Part shown: piece by piece, positions 1 to 8,293 of the stretch | How positions within the stretch are numbered: the stretch's first letter is position 1 | Layout: each line of letters starts with the position of its first letter | From: Pelagibacter sp047722505 | Lineage (GTDB): Bacteria > Pseudomonadota > Alphaproteobacteria > Pelagibacterales > Pelagibacteraceae | Direction: 5' to 3' | NCBI RefSeq assembly: GCF_047722505.1 | Contig: NZ_CP159814.1 | Span: 1,116,001-1,180,000, forward strand | Length of the DNA stretch: 64,000 nucleotides | Position numbers and translations under genes: made by a program | Notes under the pieces: model-generated | What the model saw: the letters and a program-made list of their open reading frames with translations, nothing else | What the model was told of the DNA's origin: nothing | The model's database searches: none

Positions 1-1
1 A

Positions 2-451
2 CAATTAAAAGATTACATTGAAAATCATTTAAATATTAAAAATTACAAAATTAATTATAAAGAAAATGGTGCTGTACCACTATTTTATCCATCAAATATT
101 AATGAAAAAAATAAAATAAATATTGGCACCGCAGGACATATGACTAGATTAAGTACTGGGTACACTTTTTTGAATATCCAAGACCACAGCAGATATTTAA
201 GGGAAAATATTGATAATATTGATAAAATTAGAAGATATGAAATTAAAAAAAAATATCAATTTCTAGATAAAATATTTTTAAGAGTTTTAAGCAATAATGC
301 TAAGCAAATGCCAAATATATTTTTCAAAATGTTTGATAACTCTCCTGAAACTGTAATTAAATTTCTATCTAATAAGAGTAATATTTTTCAAGATTTATTA
401 ATAATTCTTAAAATGCCTAAATGGCTATTTATTAAAGCCCTTTTAAAATAA
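2..451 (+). CDS. crtY: Lycopene beta-cyclase, C-terminal part (cut by window edge)
   Basis: The frame is open from base 2, so the true start lies upstream and only about 149 residues are visible. CrtY cyclises both ends of lycopene to beta-carotene at the membrane. The family signature is clear: the stretch IGTAGHMTRLSTGYTFLNIQ matches the GTAGG-x-T-(K/R)-x-STGYTF block of CrtY-type cyclases, with G to H at one position. The stop is followed after one base by blh, which uses the beta-carotene product, so the two are surely one transcript. An internal ATG at 140 exists but falls inside the conserved block and is not the start. Confidence 0.85.
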   Translation, partial: QLKDYIENHLNIKNYKINYKENGAVPLFYPSNINEKNKINIGTAGHMTRLSTGYTFLNIQDHSRYLRENIDNIDKIRRYEIKKKYQFLDKIFLRVLSNNAKQMPNIFFKMFDNSPETVIKFLSNKSNIFQDLLIILKMPKWLFIKALLK

Positions 452-452
452 A

Positions 453-1388
453 ATGTATAGCCTGATAAATAAAATTAATTTCTATCATTCAATTATTTTT
501 TTTATTTTTTCATGTTTTATTGCCTTGATTGTTAATCAATTCGAAAACTTAATTATCTCTCCAATGATGTGTTTATTTCTTATTCTTTCAATTGGAATTT
601 CACACGGTGCACTAGACAATCAAAAAGGTAAAAAGCTTAGCCAGCTATATAATATAAAAAAAATTTATTTTTTTTATATTATATATTCCCTTATTGGGAT
701 TAGTATCATTATATTTTGGTTATTTTTTCCAACTGTGTCTCTTATTTTATTTTTAGTTGTTGCCTCATATCATTTTGGTAAAGAAGATACAGAATTTTTG
801 ATAAATAATAAAAATGTATCAAATCTAATTCTTTACTTCTTAAAAGGGTCTCTAATAATCACTGCACCATTAATGTTTCACTTTATTGAAACAATTAATA
901 TTTTTAAGTTACTTTTAATAGAAAATGAAAAGTTTTATTTATTCTTAAACTTTATTGAAGATAACAATATATTACTTTTTGCTTTATCTATTTCTTTGCT
1001 TTCTAGTATTTATTACTTTTTGAAAGATTTTAAAATTATAAATATTTTGATATTTTTAGATTTTTTTTCAATTATTGTTCTTAATTATTTTTTAACTCCA
1101 CTAATCGCCTTTACAATATACTTTTGTTTTCTTCATTCATTCCGACATTCAATTTCACTGATAACAATGCTTGATGAAAATAGTTTTAAAATTGGTGCTA
1201 TAACTTTTATAAAAAAAGCTATGCCTCTTACAGTTTTAACTGCTATTTTATATGTTTTAAGCTTATATTTTCTATCTAATTTCTATCAATTAAATGATGC
1301 AATATTAAAAGTTATATTTATTGGTTTGGCGTCTTTAACCTTTCCTCATATATTGCTTGAATATCTTTTAGAAAAAAATGAAAAATAA
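453..1388 (+). CDS. blh: Brp/Blh-family beta-carotene 15,15'-dioxygenase
   Basis: Integral membrane enzyme that cleaves beta-carotene into two retinals, the chromophore of proteorhodopsin. The 311 residues contain the expected histidine landmarks: SHGALD (His51), YHFGKED (His107) and HSFRHS (His228, His232), separated by strongly hydrophobic segments. Membership of the Brp/Blh family is seen from these motifs; the reaction is family knowledge. It begins one base after crtY and its last 11 bases overlap ispH, so carotenoid cleavage and isoprenoid supply sit in one operon. No rhodopsin gene is in the window. Confidence 0.88.
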   Translation: MYSLINKINFYHSIIFFIFSCFIALIVNQFENLIISPMMCLFLILSIGISHGALDNQKGKKLSQLYNIKKIYFFYIIYSLIGISIIIFWLFFPTVSLILFLVVASYHFGKEDTEFLINNKNVSNLILYFLKGSLIITAPLMFHFIETINIFKLLLIENEKFYLFLNFIEDNNILLFALSISLLSSIYYFLKDFKIINILIFLDFFSIIVLNYFLTPLIAFTIYFCFLHSFRHSISLITMLDENSFKIGAITFIKKAMPLTVLTAILYVLSLYFLSNFYQLNDAILKVIFIGLASLTFPHILLEYLLEKNEK

Positions 1389-2322
1389 AGAAATTAAAGT
1401 ATTGTTATCTGCTCCAAGAGGTTTTTGTGCTGGGGTAGAGAGAGCAATAGAAATAGTTAAAAAAAGTATTAAAAAATATGGCGCACCTGTTTATGTGCGA
1501 CATGAAATAGTACACAATAAACATGTAGTGGATAGTCTTAAGGCAATAGGTGCAATTTTTGTTGAAGATTTAGACGAGATTAAAGATAAAACTAGGCCAG
1601 TAATTTTTTCTGCGCACGGTGTACCAAAATCAGTACCCCTAGAAGCTGATAGCTATAAAATGGAATATATAGATGCTACTTGTCCTCTTGTCTCAAAAGT
1701 ACATAGGGAGGCAGAAAATCTTCACAAAGCTGGTTATCATATTGTTCTTATAGGGCATAACAATCATCCAGAAGTTATTGGTACTATGGGTCAATTACCA
1801 GAAGATTCAATTGATTTAATTCAAGATGAGCATGATGTTGAATTATATGAATTAGATAATAACGAAAAAATTGCATATGTTACTCAAACAACTCTGTCTG
1901 TTGATGACACTAAAAATATAATTAAAGCTCTTAAAAAAAAATTCCCACAGATTAAAGAACCATTTAAAGAAGATATTTGCTATGCAACTACTAATCGTCA
2001 ATCAGCTGTTAAAAATATTGCTAAAAAATGTGATATGTTTTTTGTTTTAGGAAGTAGAAATTCTTCAAATTCAGTTCGTTTAGTTGAGGTAGCAGAACAA
2101 ACTGGCTGCCAACACGCCGAACTAATTCATTCAGAGAGTGTAATTCCTTTTGAAAAAATACAAAATTGTAAAATAATTGGTGTTTCATCTGGCGCATCAG
2201 CACCTGAAGTTTTAGTTGAAAATTTCATTAATAAATTAAAAGAAAATTTTAAAATAAAAATTGAGGAAGTTGAAATTATCAAAGAAAATGTTGTTTTTAA
2301 AGTTCCTGCAAAATTAAATTAG
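1378..2322 (+). CDS. ispH: 4-hydroxy-3-methylbut-2-enyl diphosphate reductase
   Basis: Last step of the MEP pathway: reduces HMBPP to IPP and DMAPP with a [4Fe-4S] cluster. The three cluster cysteines are visible at Cys17 (GFCAGVERAI), Cys102 (DATCPLV) and Cys201 (EDICYATTNRQ); the SGASAPE block near the C terminus is also present. Length (314) is normal. Its start lies inside the 3' end of blh, which suggests translational coupling and ties isoprenoid production to the carotenoid genes upstream. thrB follows immediately without a gap. Confidence 0.96.
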   Translation: MKNKEIKVLLSAPRGFCAGVERAIEIVKKSIKKYGAPVYVRHEIVHNKHVVDSLKAIGAIFVEDLDEIKDKTRPVIFSAHGVPKSVPLEADSYKMEYIDATCPLVSKVHREAENLHKAGYHIVLIGHNNHPEVIGTMGQLPEDSIDLIQDEHDVELYELDNNEKIAYVTQTTLSVDDTKNIIKALKKKFPQIKEPFKEDICYATTNRQSAVKNIAKKCDMFFVLGSRNSSNSVRLVEVAEQTGCQHAELIHSESVIPFEKIQNCKIIGVSSGASAPEVLVENFINKLKENFKIKIEEVEIIKENVVFKVPAKLN

Positions 2323-3291
2323 ATGGCTGTATACACTAAAATAAATAGTAAAGATCTTCTATCACTAAGTAGAGATTACAAGTTAGGAAAAATAATCAAA
2401 TCTGAAGGAATTAAAAAAGGAATAGAAAATACAAACTACTCATTAAAAACAAATAAAAAAAAATTTATTTTAACAATTTTTGAAAAGAGAGTTCAGAAAA
2501 AAGATTTACCTTTTTTTATGAACTTAATGGAAAAACTAAATCGAAAAAAAATTATTTGTCCAAAACCATTAAGGAATATTGATGGTAAGTACTTAAGTAA
2601 AATTCAAAATAAACCCTCTAGTATTGTGACTTTTTTAAAGGGAAAAGATAAAGTGACTCTTAATTATAAAAATTGCTTTGATGTTGGGAAAAATATTGCA
2701 AAATTCCACAAGGCTGGAACTAGAATAAAACTATATAGACAGAACTGTATGTCTATTAATAAATTAGATGGTTTATTAAAAAGTATAAAGTTTACGTCTA
2801 GTAAAATAGCTCCAAAACTAAAACCTACTCTTAACATATGCTTAAAGGATATTAAAAATCAATGGCCGAAAAAATTACCAAGTGGAATTATTCATGGAGA
2901 TTTATTTATAGATAATATCTTCTTTAATAAAAATAAATTTTCTGGATTTATTGATTTTTATTTTTCAAGCAATGATTTTCTGATGTATGAGATTGCAATT
3001 TGTATAAATGCTTTATGTTTTGATAAGAAAAAAAATTCTTTCGTAATGAATAATAAAAAGATTAGATACTTGATTGATGGATATGAAACTATAAGAACTA
3101 TTTCAAAAAAAGAGAAGGACTCATTAAATATATTATGTAGAGGGGCAGCTTTAAGATACCTGCTAACTAGAATTTATGATTATTTTAATACTCCTAAAAC
3201 TGCACTAATTCAGATCAAAGAACCTAACGAATATTTTCAAAAACTAATTATCCATAACAATCTGAATGGCTATAAAGATTATTATAAATAA
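2323..3291 (+). CDS. thrB: Homoserine kinase (aminoglycoside-phosphotransferase-like fold)
   Basis: Phosphorylates homoserine in threonine synthesis. The 322-residue protein belongs to the APH-like ThrB type rather than the GHMP type: an early GIENTNYSL block, a catalytic loop HGDLFIDNIFF, and a following FIDFYFS segment that stands for the metal-binding aspartate. It abuts the ispH stop and its stop overlaps the rnhA start by one base. thrC lies about 0.9 kb downstream on the other strand, consistent with the assignment. Confidence 0.88.
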   Translation: MAVYTKINSKDLLSLSRDYKLGKIIKSEGIKKGIENTNYSLKTNKKKFILTIFEKRVQKKDLPFFMNLMEKLNRKKIICPKPLRNIDGKYLSKIQNKPSSIVTFLKGKDKVTLNYKNCFDVGKNIAKFHKAGTRIKLYRQNCMSINKLDGLLKSIKFTSSKIAPKLKPTLNICLKDIKNQWPKKLPSGIIHGDLFIDNIFFNKNKFSGFIDFYFSSNDFLMYEIAICINALCFDKKKNSFVMNNKKIRYLIDGYETIRTISKKEKDSLNILCRGAALRYLLTRIYDYFNTPKTALIQIKEPNEYFQKLIIHNNLNGYKDYYK

Positions 3292-3716
3292 TGATAAAAA
3301 TTTATACTGATGGTTCTTGTTTAAAAAACCCTGGAAATGGTGGTTGGGCTGCAATCATCAATATTAATGATGAAATTAAAAAAATTAGTGGAAGTGTTAA
3401 AGACACAACTAATAATAAGATGGAGCTAATGGCTCCAATTAAAGCGCTTCAGGAAATAAAAGAACAGCAACCTATTGAAATTTATACAGACTCCCAATAT
3501 GTGAAATTAGGTATTACTGATTGGGTGCATAAATGGATTAAAAACAATTGGTTAACTTCTAAAAAGGAACCAGTAAAAAACAAAGAACTTTGGACTCAGC
3601 TTTATGAATTAAATCAATCTCATGAAATTAAATGGATATGGGTTAAGGCTCATGCTGGAAATATTCTAAATGAAGAAGTTGATTTATTAGCTAAACAAGC
3701 TGCTGGATTAAACTAA
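3291..3716 (+). CDS. rnhA: Ribonuclease HI
   Basis: Cuts the RNA strand of RNA-DNA hybrids. All four acidic catalytic residues are in place: Asp7 (YTDGSC), Glu45 (KMELMA), Asp67 (YTDSQY) and Asp131 (EVDLLA), with the supporting His121 (KAHAG). Length 141 is typical of bacterial RNase HI. It starts on the last base of thrB and its 3' end overlaps the convergent peroxiredoxin gene by nine bases. Confidence 0.95.
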   Translation: MIKIYTDGSCLKNPGNGGWAAIININDEIKKISGSVKDTTNNKMELMAPIKALQEIKEQQPIEIYTDSQYVKLGITDWVHKWIKNNWLTSKKEPVKNKELWTQLYELNQSHEIKWIWVKAHAGNILNEEVDLLAKQAAGLN

Positions 3717-4193
3717 ATTTAAAAAATTTTGGGCAGCCGAAACTTCACATGCACCAGCATCTTCTTCTTCTTGTAATTTAATTACTCTAAGATTATTTAT
3801 TAACATTGTGTATCTATTTGATCTTACACCTAAACCTCGGACACTTTTATCAACATCAGCACCTATTGCTTTCGTAAAATTCAAAAATGGATCAGCCATC
3901 ATTAAAACTTTATCTTCAACATTTTGGCTTTTGCCCCAAGCTTCCATTACAAATGGATCATTTACTGAGATACAGACTATTAAATCTACACCTTTTGCTT
4001 GGTATTTATCATGGTTATCAACGTATCCAGGTAAATGCTTGGCTGAACAAACTGATGTATAGGCACCGGGTAAACCAAATAAAACTACCTTCTTATCCTT
4101 AAAAAACTCAAAAGTATTTTTCTTAATGGGATTTCCATCTTCCATAATAAAAAATTCAGAATTAGGGATTGTTTCATTTTCTTTTAATTTCAT
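3708..4193 (-). CDS. Peroxiredoxin, Prx5-like
   Basis: Thiol peroxidase of the Prx5 subfamily, reducing hydrogen peroxide and organic peroxides. The peroxidatic cysteine is Cys49 in LPGAYTSVCSAKHLPG, the signature of this subfamily; the GVDLIVCISVNDPFVMEAW segment further on is also characteristic. At 161 residues it is full length and carries no fused glutaredoxin. It is directly downstream of thrC on the same strand, sharing one base with it. Confidence 0.92.
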   Translation of the reverse strand: MKLKENETIPNSEFFIMEDGNPIKKNTFEFFKDKKVVLFGLPGAYTSVCSAKHLPGYVDNHDKYQAKGVDLIVCISVNDPFVMEAWGKSQNVEDKVLMMADPFLNFTKAIGADVDKSVRGLGVRSNRYTMLINNLRVIKLQEEEDAGACEVSAAQNFLNLV

Positions 4194-5569
4194 TATATTT
4201 TTTCCTTAATGTATTGTTGAGTTTTACTTAGATTATTTGGAATAATATCATAATTTTCTTTTTCATCCATAACATACTTTAGTTCATCAGGTAAGTTAGG
4301 TTTGATTCCAATTGATTTATCTATGGCTTCTGGAAACTTACATGGGTGTGCTGTTGCTAAAACAATATTATTACCTTTTAAATTTACTTTATTTAAAGAT
4401 CCAAATCCTATTGCACTATGAGGATCCAGTATAATATCATATTTAATGTGAACTTCTTTAATGGTATCTAAAATCTCTTCTTCACTCATACTTGCTGATA
4501 AGAAATCTTTATTTATTTTTTTCATTTTATCTTTTGAAATAATATATTTACCATCTTTTTTAATTCCACTCATAATTTTTTGTGTTTCATGATCATCAAA
4601 GTCATTCAAATCGTAAATTAATCTTTCGAAATTACTCGCAATTTGAATGTCCATACTTGGAGAGTTTGTTTCTAAAACTGTTTCTGCTTCATATTTTCCC
4701 TTAGAAATTGCTCTGTATAAAATATCATTCTGATTTGTTGCAACGATAAGTTTATTAATTGGTAAACCCATTTTTTTGGATAGGTACCCAGCATACACAT
4801 CACCAAAATTACCCGTAGGTACTGAAAAATTAATAGGCCTTTTGTCTTGTGTTTGAAAGTATGTATAAAAATAGTATACAGCTTGTGCAATAATTCTTGC
4901 CCAATTTATTGAATTTACTCCAGACATATTTATTGAGTTAGAAAATTCTTTATCTGCAAACATTGATTTAACTAAATTTTGACAATCATCAAAATTACCT
5001 TCAATCGCTATATTAAAGACATTCTTTTCTTTAACTGTCGACATTAGTTTTCTTTGAACGAGTGAAACTTTTTCATGAGGGTGAAGAACAAATATATTCA
5101 TATTCTTTTTTCCCTTAATCGCATCTATTGCAGCAGCACCTGTATCCCCAGATGTTGCAACTACAACGTTTATATTGTTATTATTTCTTTTTAAATAATG
5201 CTCATAGAAGTTTCCTAACAATTGCATTGCTATATCTTTAAAGGCTAGTGTCGGGCCATGAAACAGCTCTAAAATCTTAGTATCACCTAATTTAATTAAA
5301 TCTACGACGTTATCTTTTCTAAATACAGAATATGATTTATCAACAATATCTGACAACTCATTTGCTGTCATAAAGTCACCTATAAATGGGTATATTATTT
5401 CTTTTGCTAAATTCTGATAACTCAATTTACTTAATGCCTTTATTTGTTCAGCATTGTATTTTTTAACCTCTTTTGGAATAAACAAGCCCCCATCATCTGC
5501 AAGACCTTTAATAAATACTTGCTCAAAGCTATATTCTTTTGAGTTATCCCTGGTGCTTATATACTTCAT
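4193..5569 (-). CDS. thrC: Threonine synthase
   Basis: PLP enzyme turning O-phosphohomoserine into threonine. The PLP lysine is Lys111 in LAFKDIAMQ, preceded by the conserved ELFHGPT; VATSGDTGAAA binds the cofactor phosphate and VPTGNFGDVYAGY is the second family block. Length 458 fits the bacterial two-domain form. It faces a 176-base intergenic region shared with the divergent DUF1467 gene. Confidence 0.96.
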   Translation of the reverse strand: MKYISTRDNSKEYSFEQVFIKGLADDGGLFIPKEVKKYNAEQIKALSKLSYQNLAKEIIYPFIGDFMTANELSDIVDKSYSVFRKDNVVDLIKLGDTKILELFHGPTLAFKDIAMQLLGNFYEHYLKRNNNNINVVVATSGDTGAAAIDAIKGKKNMNIFVLHPHEKVSLVQRKLMSTVKEKNVFNIAIEGNFDDCQNLVKSMFADKEFSNSINMSGVNSINWARIIAQAVYYFYTYFQTQDKRPINFSVPTGNFGDVYAGYLSKKMGLPINKLIVATNQNDILYRAISKGKYEAETVLETNSPSMDIQIASNFERLIYDLNDFDDHETQKIMSGIKKDGKYIISKDKMKKINKDFLSASMSEEEILDTIKEVHIKYDIILDPHSAIGFGSLNKVNLKGNNIVLATAHPCKFPEAIDKSIGIKPNLPDELKYVMDEKENYDIIPNNLSKTQQYIKEKI

Positions 5570-5745
5570 CTAATTAATTTTTTTTAAAATATAAATATAT
5601 TAATTGTGAAAAATTGGCTAATAAAAATCCTCTTACAAATATAAACTAGCTAAGAATAAGAATATAATTGTAAATTAATGACTTATTATCTTTTAACTTT
5701 AGACTAATTTATATACCCTTTAATTGTAAAGATATAGGGGGTAAA

Positions 5746-5991
5746 TTGAGTACAATTGGACTAGTTACAATGTATCTAATTATTCAGTTAGTGGTATTTT
5801 TTTCTATATTACCAATAGATGTTAATCGAAAAAGAAAATTTTTAATCCCAGCAAATGAGGTTGGAGCACCTGAAAATCCTAAAATTCTTAAAAAGACTTT
5901 TTATTCCATTGGTATTACGACTATTATTTTCACAATAATTTGCTTATTGATGAAATATGAATATTTAGATCTAACAAATATAATCAGTTAA
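5746..5991 (+). CDS. DUF1467 family small membrane protein
   Basis: 81 residues with two membrane segments (about 5-22 and 52-73) around a short loop holding PANEVGAPENPKILKK. The GAP-x-x-P pattern in that loop is the hallmark of the DUF1467 family common in alphaproteobacteria; its function is not known to me. The chosen start is TTG, supported by an AGGGGG ribosome-binding site at 5736-5741 just upstream; no ATG lies near. It is divergent from thrC and convergent with ctaB. Confidence 0.72.
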   Translation: MSTIGLVTMYLIIQLVVFFSILPIDVNRKRKFLIPANEVGAPENPKILKKTFYSIGITTIIFTIICLLMKYEYLDLTNIIS

Positions 5992-6026
5992 AAAATATTA
6001 CACCACGACATTTTGAGTCGAAAAAT

Positions 6027-6926
6027 TTAAATCAGACTATCTAATAAAAGTAATACAAAAATTAAGAATAGATACAAAATTGAGTAGCCAAAGACTTTTT
6101 TTGCTTTCTTTAAATCAAATTTATTTTTTTTATATTGATATAAATCAAAGCAAATAAAATTATAATAAATTGTAAGAACAAATGCTGGAATCAAATAGAT
6201 TAAACCTGAAAAATTAATCCAATATGGAAAAATGATGATGGGTAGCATTAATAAAGAATAAATAAAAATGTATACTTTTGTTTTTTCAATACCATCTGTT
6301 AAAGGTAACATTGGAATTTTTGCTTTTTTATAATCATCAGCTTTATATAAGCTCAATGCCCAAAAATGCGAAGGCGTCCAAATAAAAATTATTAAAAATA
6401 AAGCTAATGGCTCTAAACTAATTGTATTAGTTGCTATGGTCCACCCGATAACAGGTGGTAATGCACCAGCAGCTCCACCAATAACAATGTTTTGTGGTGT
6501 TTTTCGTTTTAGCCATATTGTGTAGACAAAAAGATAAAAAAATATTGTAAATAATAACAAAGATGCTGATAGAAAATTTGAAAAATAATTTAATGCTACA
6601 ACTGAAATAACTGACAATAACACTCCAAAAGTAAGTGCTTGGTTTCTATTAATTTTACCAGTGGGAATTGGTCTTAAGCATGTTCTTGTCATGAGTGCAT
6701 CTAAATCTGATTCGTACCACATATTTAGACATCCAGCCGCTCCCGCACCTAAAGCAACTAAAGTTATGCCTATCATAGCATCAATAATGCCTATATTTGA
6801 ATTGGAAGTTAAAAGGCCAACGGCGCATGTAAATATAACAAGAGACATTACTCTTGGTTTCATCAATAGATATAAAGATTTAATTAATTCATTAAAATCT
6901 AGTGTGACAGTTTTTTTTCTAATCAT
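6027..6926 (-). CDS. ctaB: Protoheme IX farnesyltransferase (heme O synthase)
   Basis: UbiA-family membrane prenyltransferase that adds farnesyl to heme b, needed to make heme O/A for heme-copper oxidases. Seen: the long N-terminal block with KPRVMSLVIFTC, the aspartate-rich motif around MWYESDLDALMTRTCLRPIP, and HFWALSLYKADDYKKA between later helices. About eight hydrophobic segments over 299 residues, normal length. It is the last gene of the alternative oxidase cluster. A heme A synthase (ctaA) is not in the window. Confidence 0.95.
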   Translation of the reverse strand: MIRKKTVTLDFNELIKSLYLLMKPRVMSLVIFTCAVGLLTSNSNIGIIDAMIGITLVALGAGAAGCLNMWYESDLDALMTRTCLRPIPTGKINRNQALTFGVLLSVISVVALNYFSNFLSASLLLFTIFFYLFVYTIWLKRKTPQNIVIGGAAGALPPVIGWTIATNTISLEPLALFLIIFIWTPSHFWALSLYKADDYKKAKIPMLPLTDGIEKTKVYIFIYSLLMLPIIIFPYWINFSGLIYLIPAFVLTIYYNFICFDLYQYKKNKFDLKKAKKVFGYSILYLFLIFVLLLLDSLI

Positions 6927-6957
6927 TTTGGTTAAACGGTTATCAGATATGATGTGC

Positions 6958-7221
6958 CTATTCTACATTTAATAAAATAAACACTAAAATTGATACCATT
7001 CCAATAATAAGAATATGATTTCCTAAATCAAAAATTCCAATTTGTTTATTTTTTTTATCAATAAATCTTCTAGTAAGAGACATATTGTCATATGGATTAA
7101 TTGTAATTGCGGGGCCTTTGTCTTTTTGCTTCTCTAATTTTAATTCAGTACCAAACCATGTTGCATAAATAAAAAGTAAAAAAAATATTAAAGCTCCAGC
7201 AAGTACAGTGTATCCAGTCAT
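6958..7221 (-). CDS. Small two-helix membrane protein of the alternative oxidase cluster
   Basis: 87 residues with one membrane helix at the N terminus (about 4-22) and one at the C terminus (about 66-84), joined by a charged loop with a DNMSLTRRFIDKK segment. The ATG at 7221 is chosen because a GGAGG site stands about eight bases before it; a longer reading from 7326 would run through the end of the subunit IV gene. It sits between subunit IV and ctaB. I do not recognise the family; an assembly or accessory role in the oxidase is inferred only from position. Confidence 0.65.
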   Translation of the reverse strand: MTGYTVLAGALIFFLLFIYATWFGTELKLEKQKDKGPAITINPYDNMSLTRRFIDKKNKQIGIFDLGNHILIIGMVSILVFILLNVE

Positions 7222-7226
7222 AAAGT

Positions 7227-7565
7227 TTATCCTCCAGTAATAAAATATAATAATCTTGTAAAAACCGTGTATTTTGCTTCTGCTGCCATAAGCCCAATAA
7301 AACAAGCTATTGCTGTCATCGGCCACAAAAGAACATTAACTAGGGCATATCGCTCCCAAAATAGGTGCATAAAGAAAGCCATTATTAAACCAGCTTTTAG
7401 AAACATAAATATTAAAATTAAGGTCCACCTTAATAACCCCTGAAATGCAAACAAGTCAACCATGTAAGAAAAAAAACTAAGTACAAATAATAATCCCCAA
7501 ATCCATAAGTAGATTCCTATCTTATGTGTTGAAGCAACGGTTTCTTTGTTTTCTATCTCATCCAT
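7227..7565 (-). CDS. Cytochrome c oxidase subunit IV, alternative set
   Basis: 112-residue protein with three to four hydrophobic segments and the pattern LKAGLIMAFFMHLFWER, typical of the prokaryotic subunit IV (COX4_pro) family that packs against subunits I and III. It lies eight bases after the subunit III gene. The encoded C terminus leads straight into the ribosome-binding site of the next small gene, indicating tight co-translation. Confidence 0.85.
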   Translation of the reverse strand: MDEIENKETVASTHKIGIYLWIWGLLFVLSFFSYMVDLFAFQGLLRWTLILIFMFLKAGLIMAFFMHLFWERYALVNVLLWPMTAIACFIGLMAAEAKYTVFTRLLYFITGG

Positions 7566-7573
7566 AATCTAGT

Positions 7574-8284
7574 TTACCATAAATAAAAAAAGGCAAATAT
7601 AAATACCCACACTAAATCAACAAAATGCCAATAAAGACCTAAAATCTCTATTGCAACATAATCCGATTTCATTGTAGTAAAAAATCCCCTTTTACCGTTG
7701 TCAAAATCACCTCTAAAAACTTTTCTTGCAAAAATAAAAAGAAAGATCACACCAATTGAAACATGAAATCCATGAAATCCTGTAATCATAAAGAAGTATG
7801 AACCAAATTGTTTTGCTCCAAAAGGATTTTCCCAAGGTCTAACACCTTCATGTATTAATTTTGACCATTCAAATACTTGCATTCCAACAAATGTAAGGCC
7901 ACCAATAGCTGTAGCTAAAATAAGCCATCCACACATTTTTCTATTTTTTTCATAACCATATTTTACTGCAAGAGCCATGGTTCCACTGCTTGTAATTAAA
8001 ACAAATGTCATTATTGCAATTAATAATAATGGAACAGGTGTGCTGCCTACATGTAGTGAAAAGACTTCACTTGTGTTTGGCCAATCTACTACTGTAGAGG
8101 TTCTTCCTTTCATGTACGAAATCAAAAAACAGCTAAACACAAAAGTATCACTCAGTAAAAAAATCCACATCATGACTTTTCCCCACTGAACACCCTTAAA
8201 CATTGTTTGATCAGAGCCAGTATCTGTGGCCATTCCTTTAAACCCTGGTTTAAGTTCATAACCTTCAATTTTTACATCAGTCAT
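7574..8284 (-). CDS. Cytochrome c oxidase subunit III, alternative set
   Basis: 236 residues and five to seven hydrophobic helices. The family marker FHGFHVSIGV is present, as is the C-terminal ALGLYWHFVDLVW-like stretch (here EILGLYWHFVDLVWVF). Compared with the other subunit III in this window (262 residues) the N-terminal helices are shorter and the first soluble segment differs, so the two are not recent duplicates. Its gene follows subunit I by nine bases. Confidence 0.92.
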   Translation of the reverse strand: MTDVKIEGYELKPGFKGMATDTGSDQTMFKGVQWGKVMMWIFLLSDTFVFSCFLISYMKGRTSTVVDWPNTSEVFSLHVGSTPVPLLLIAIMTFVLITSSGTMALAVKYGYEKNRKMCGWLILATAIGGLTFVGMQVFEWSKLIHEGVRPWENPFGAKQFGSYFFMITGFHGFHVSIGVIFLFIFARKVFRGDFDNGKRGFFTTMKSDYVAIEILGLYWHFVDLVWVFIFAFFYLW

Positions 8285-8293
8285 ATTTTTTTC

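Noticed and set aside
3887..4102. Plus-strand reading frames over the peroxiredoxin gene
   Set aside because: Antisense shadows of a well-supported peroxiredoxin; no family features.
6958..7326. 122-residue version of the small oxidase-cluster gene
   Set aside because: Its first 35 residues overlap the subunit IV gene in another frame; GGAGG points to the ATG at 7221.
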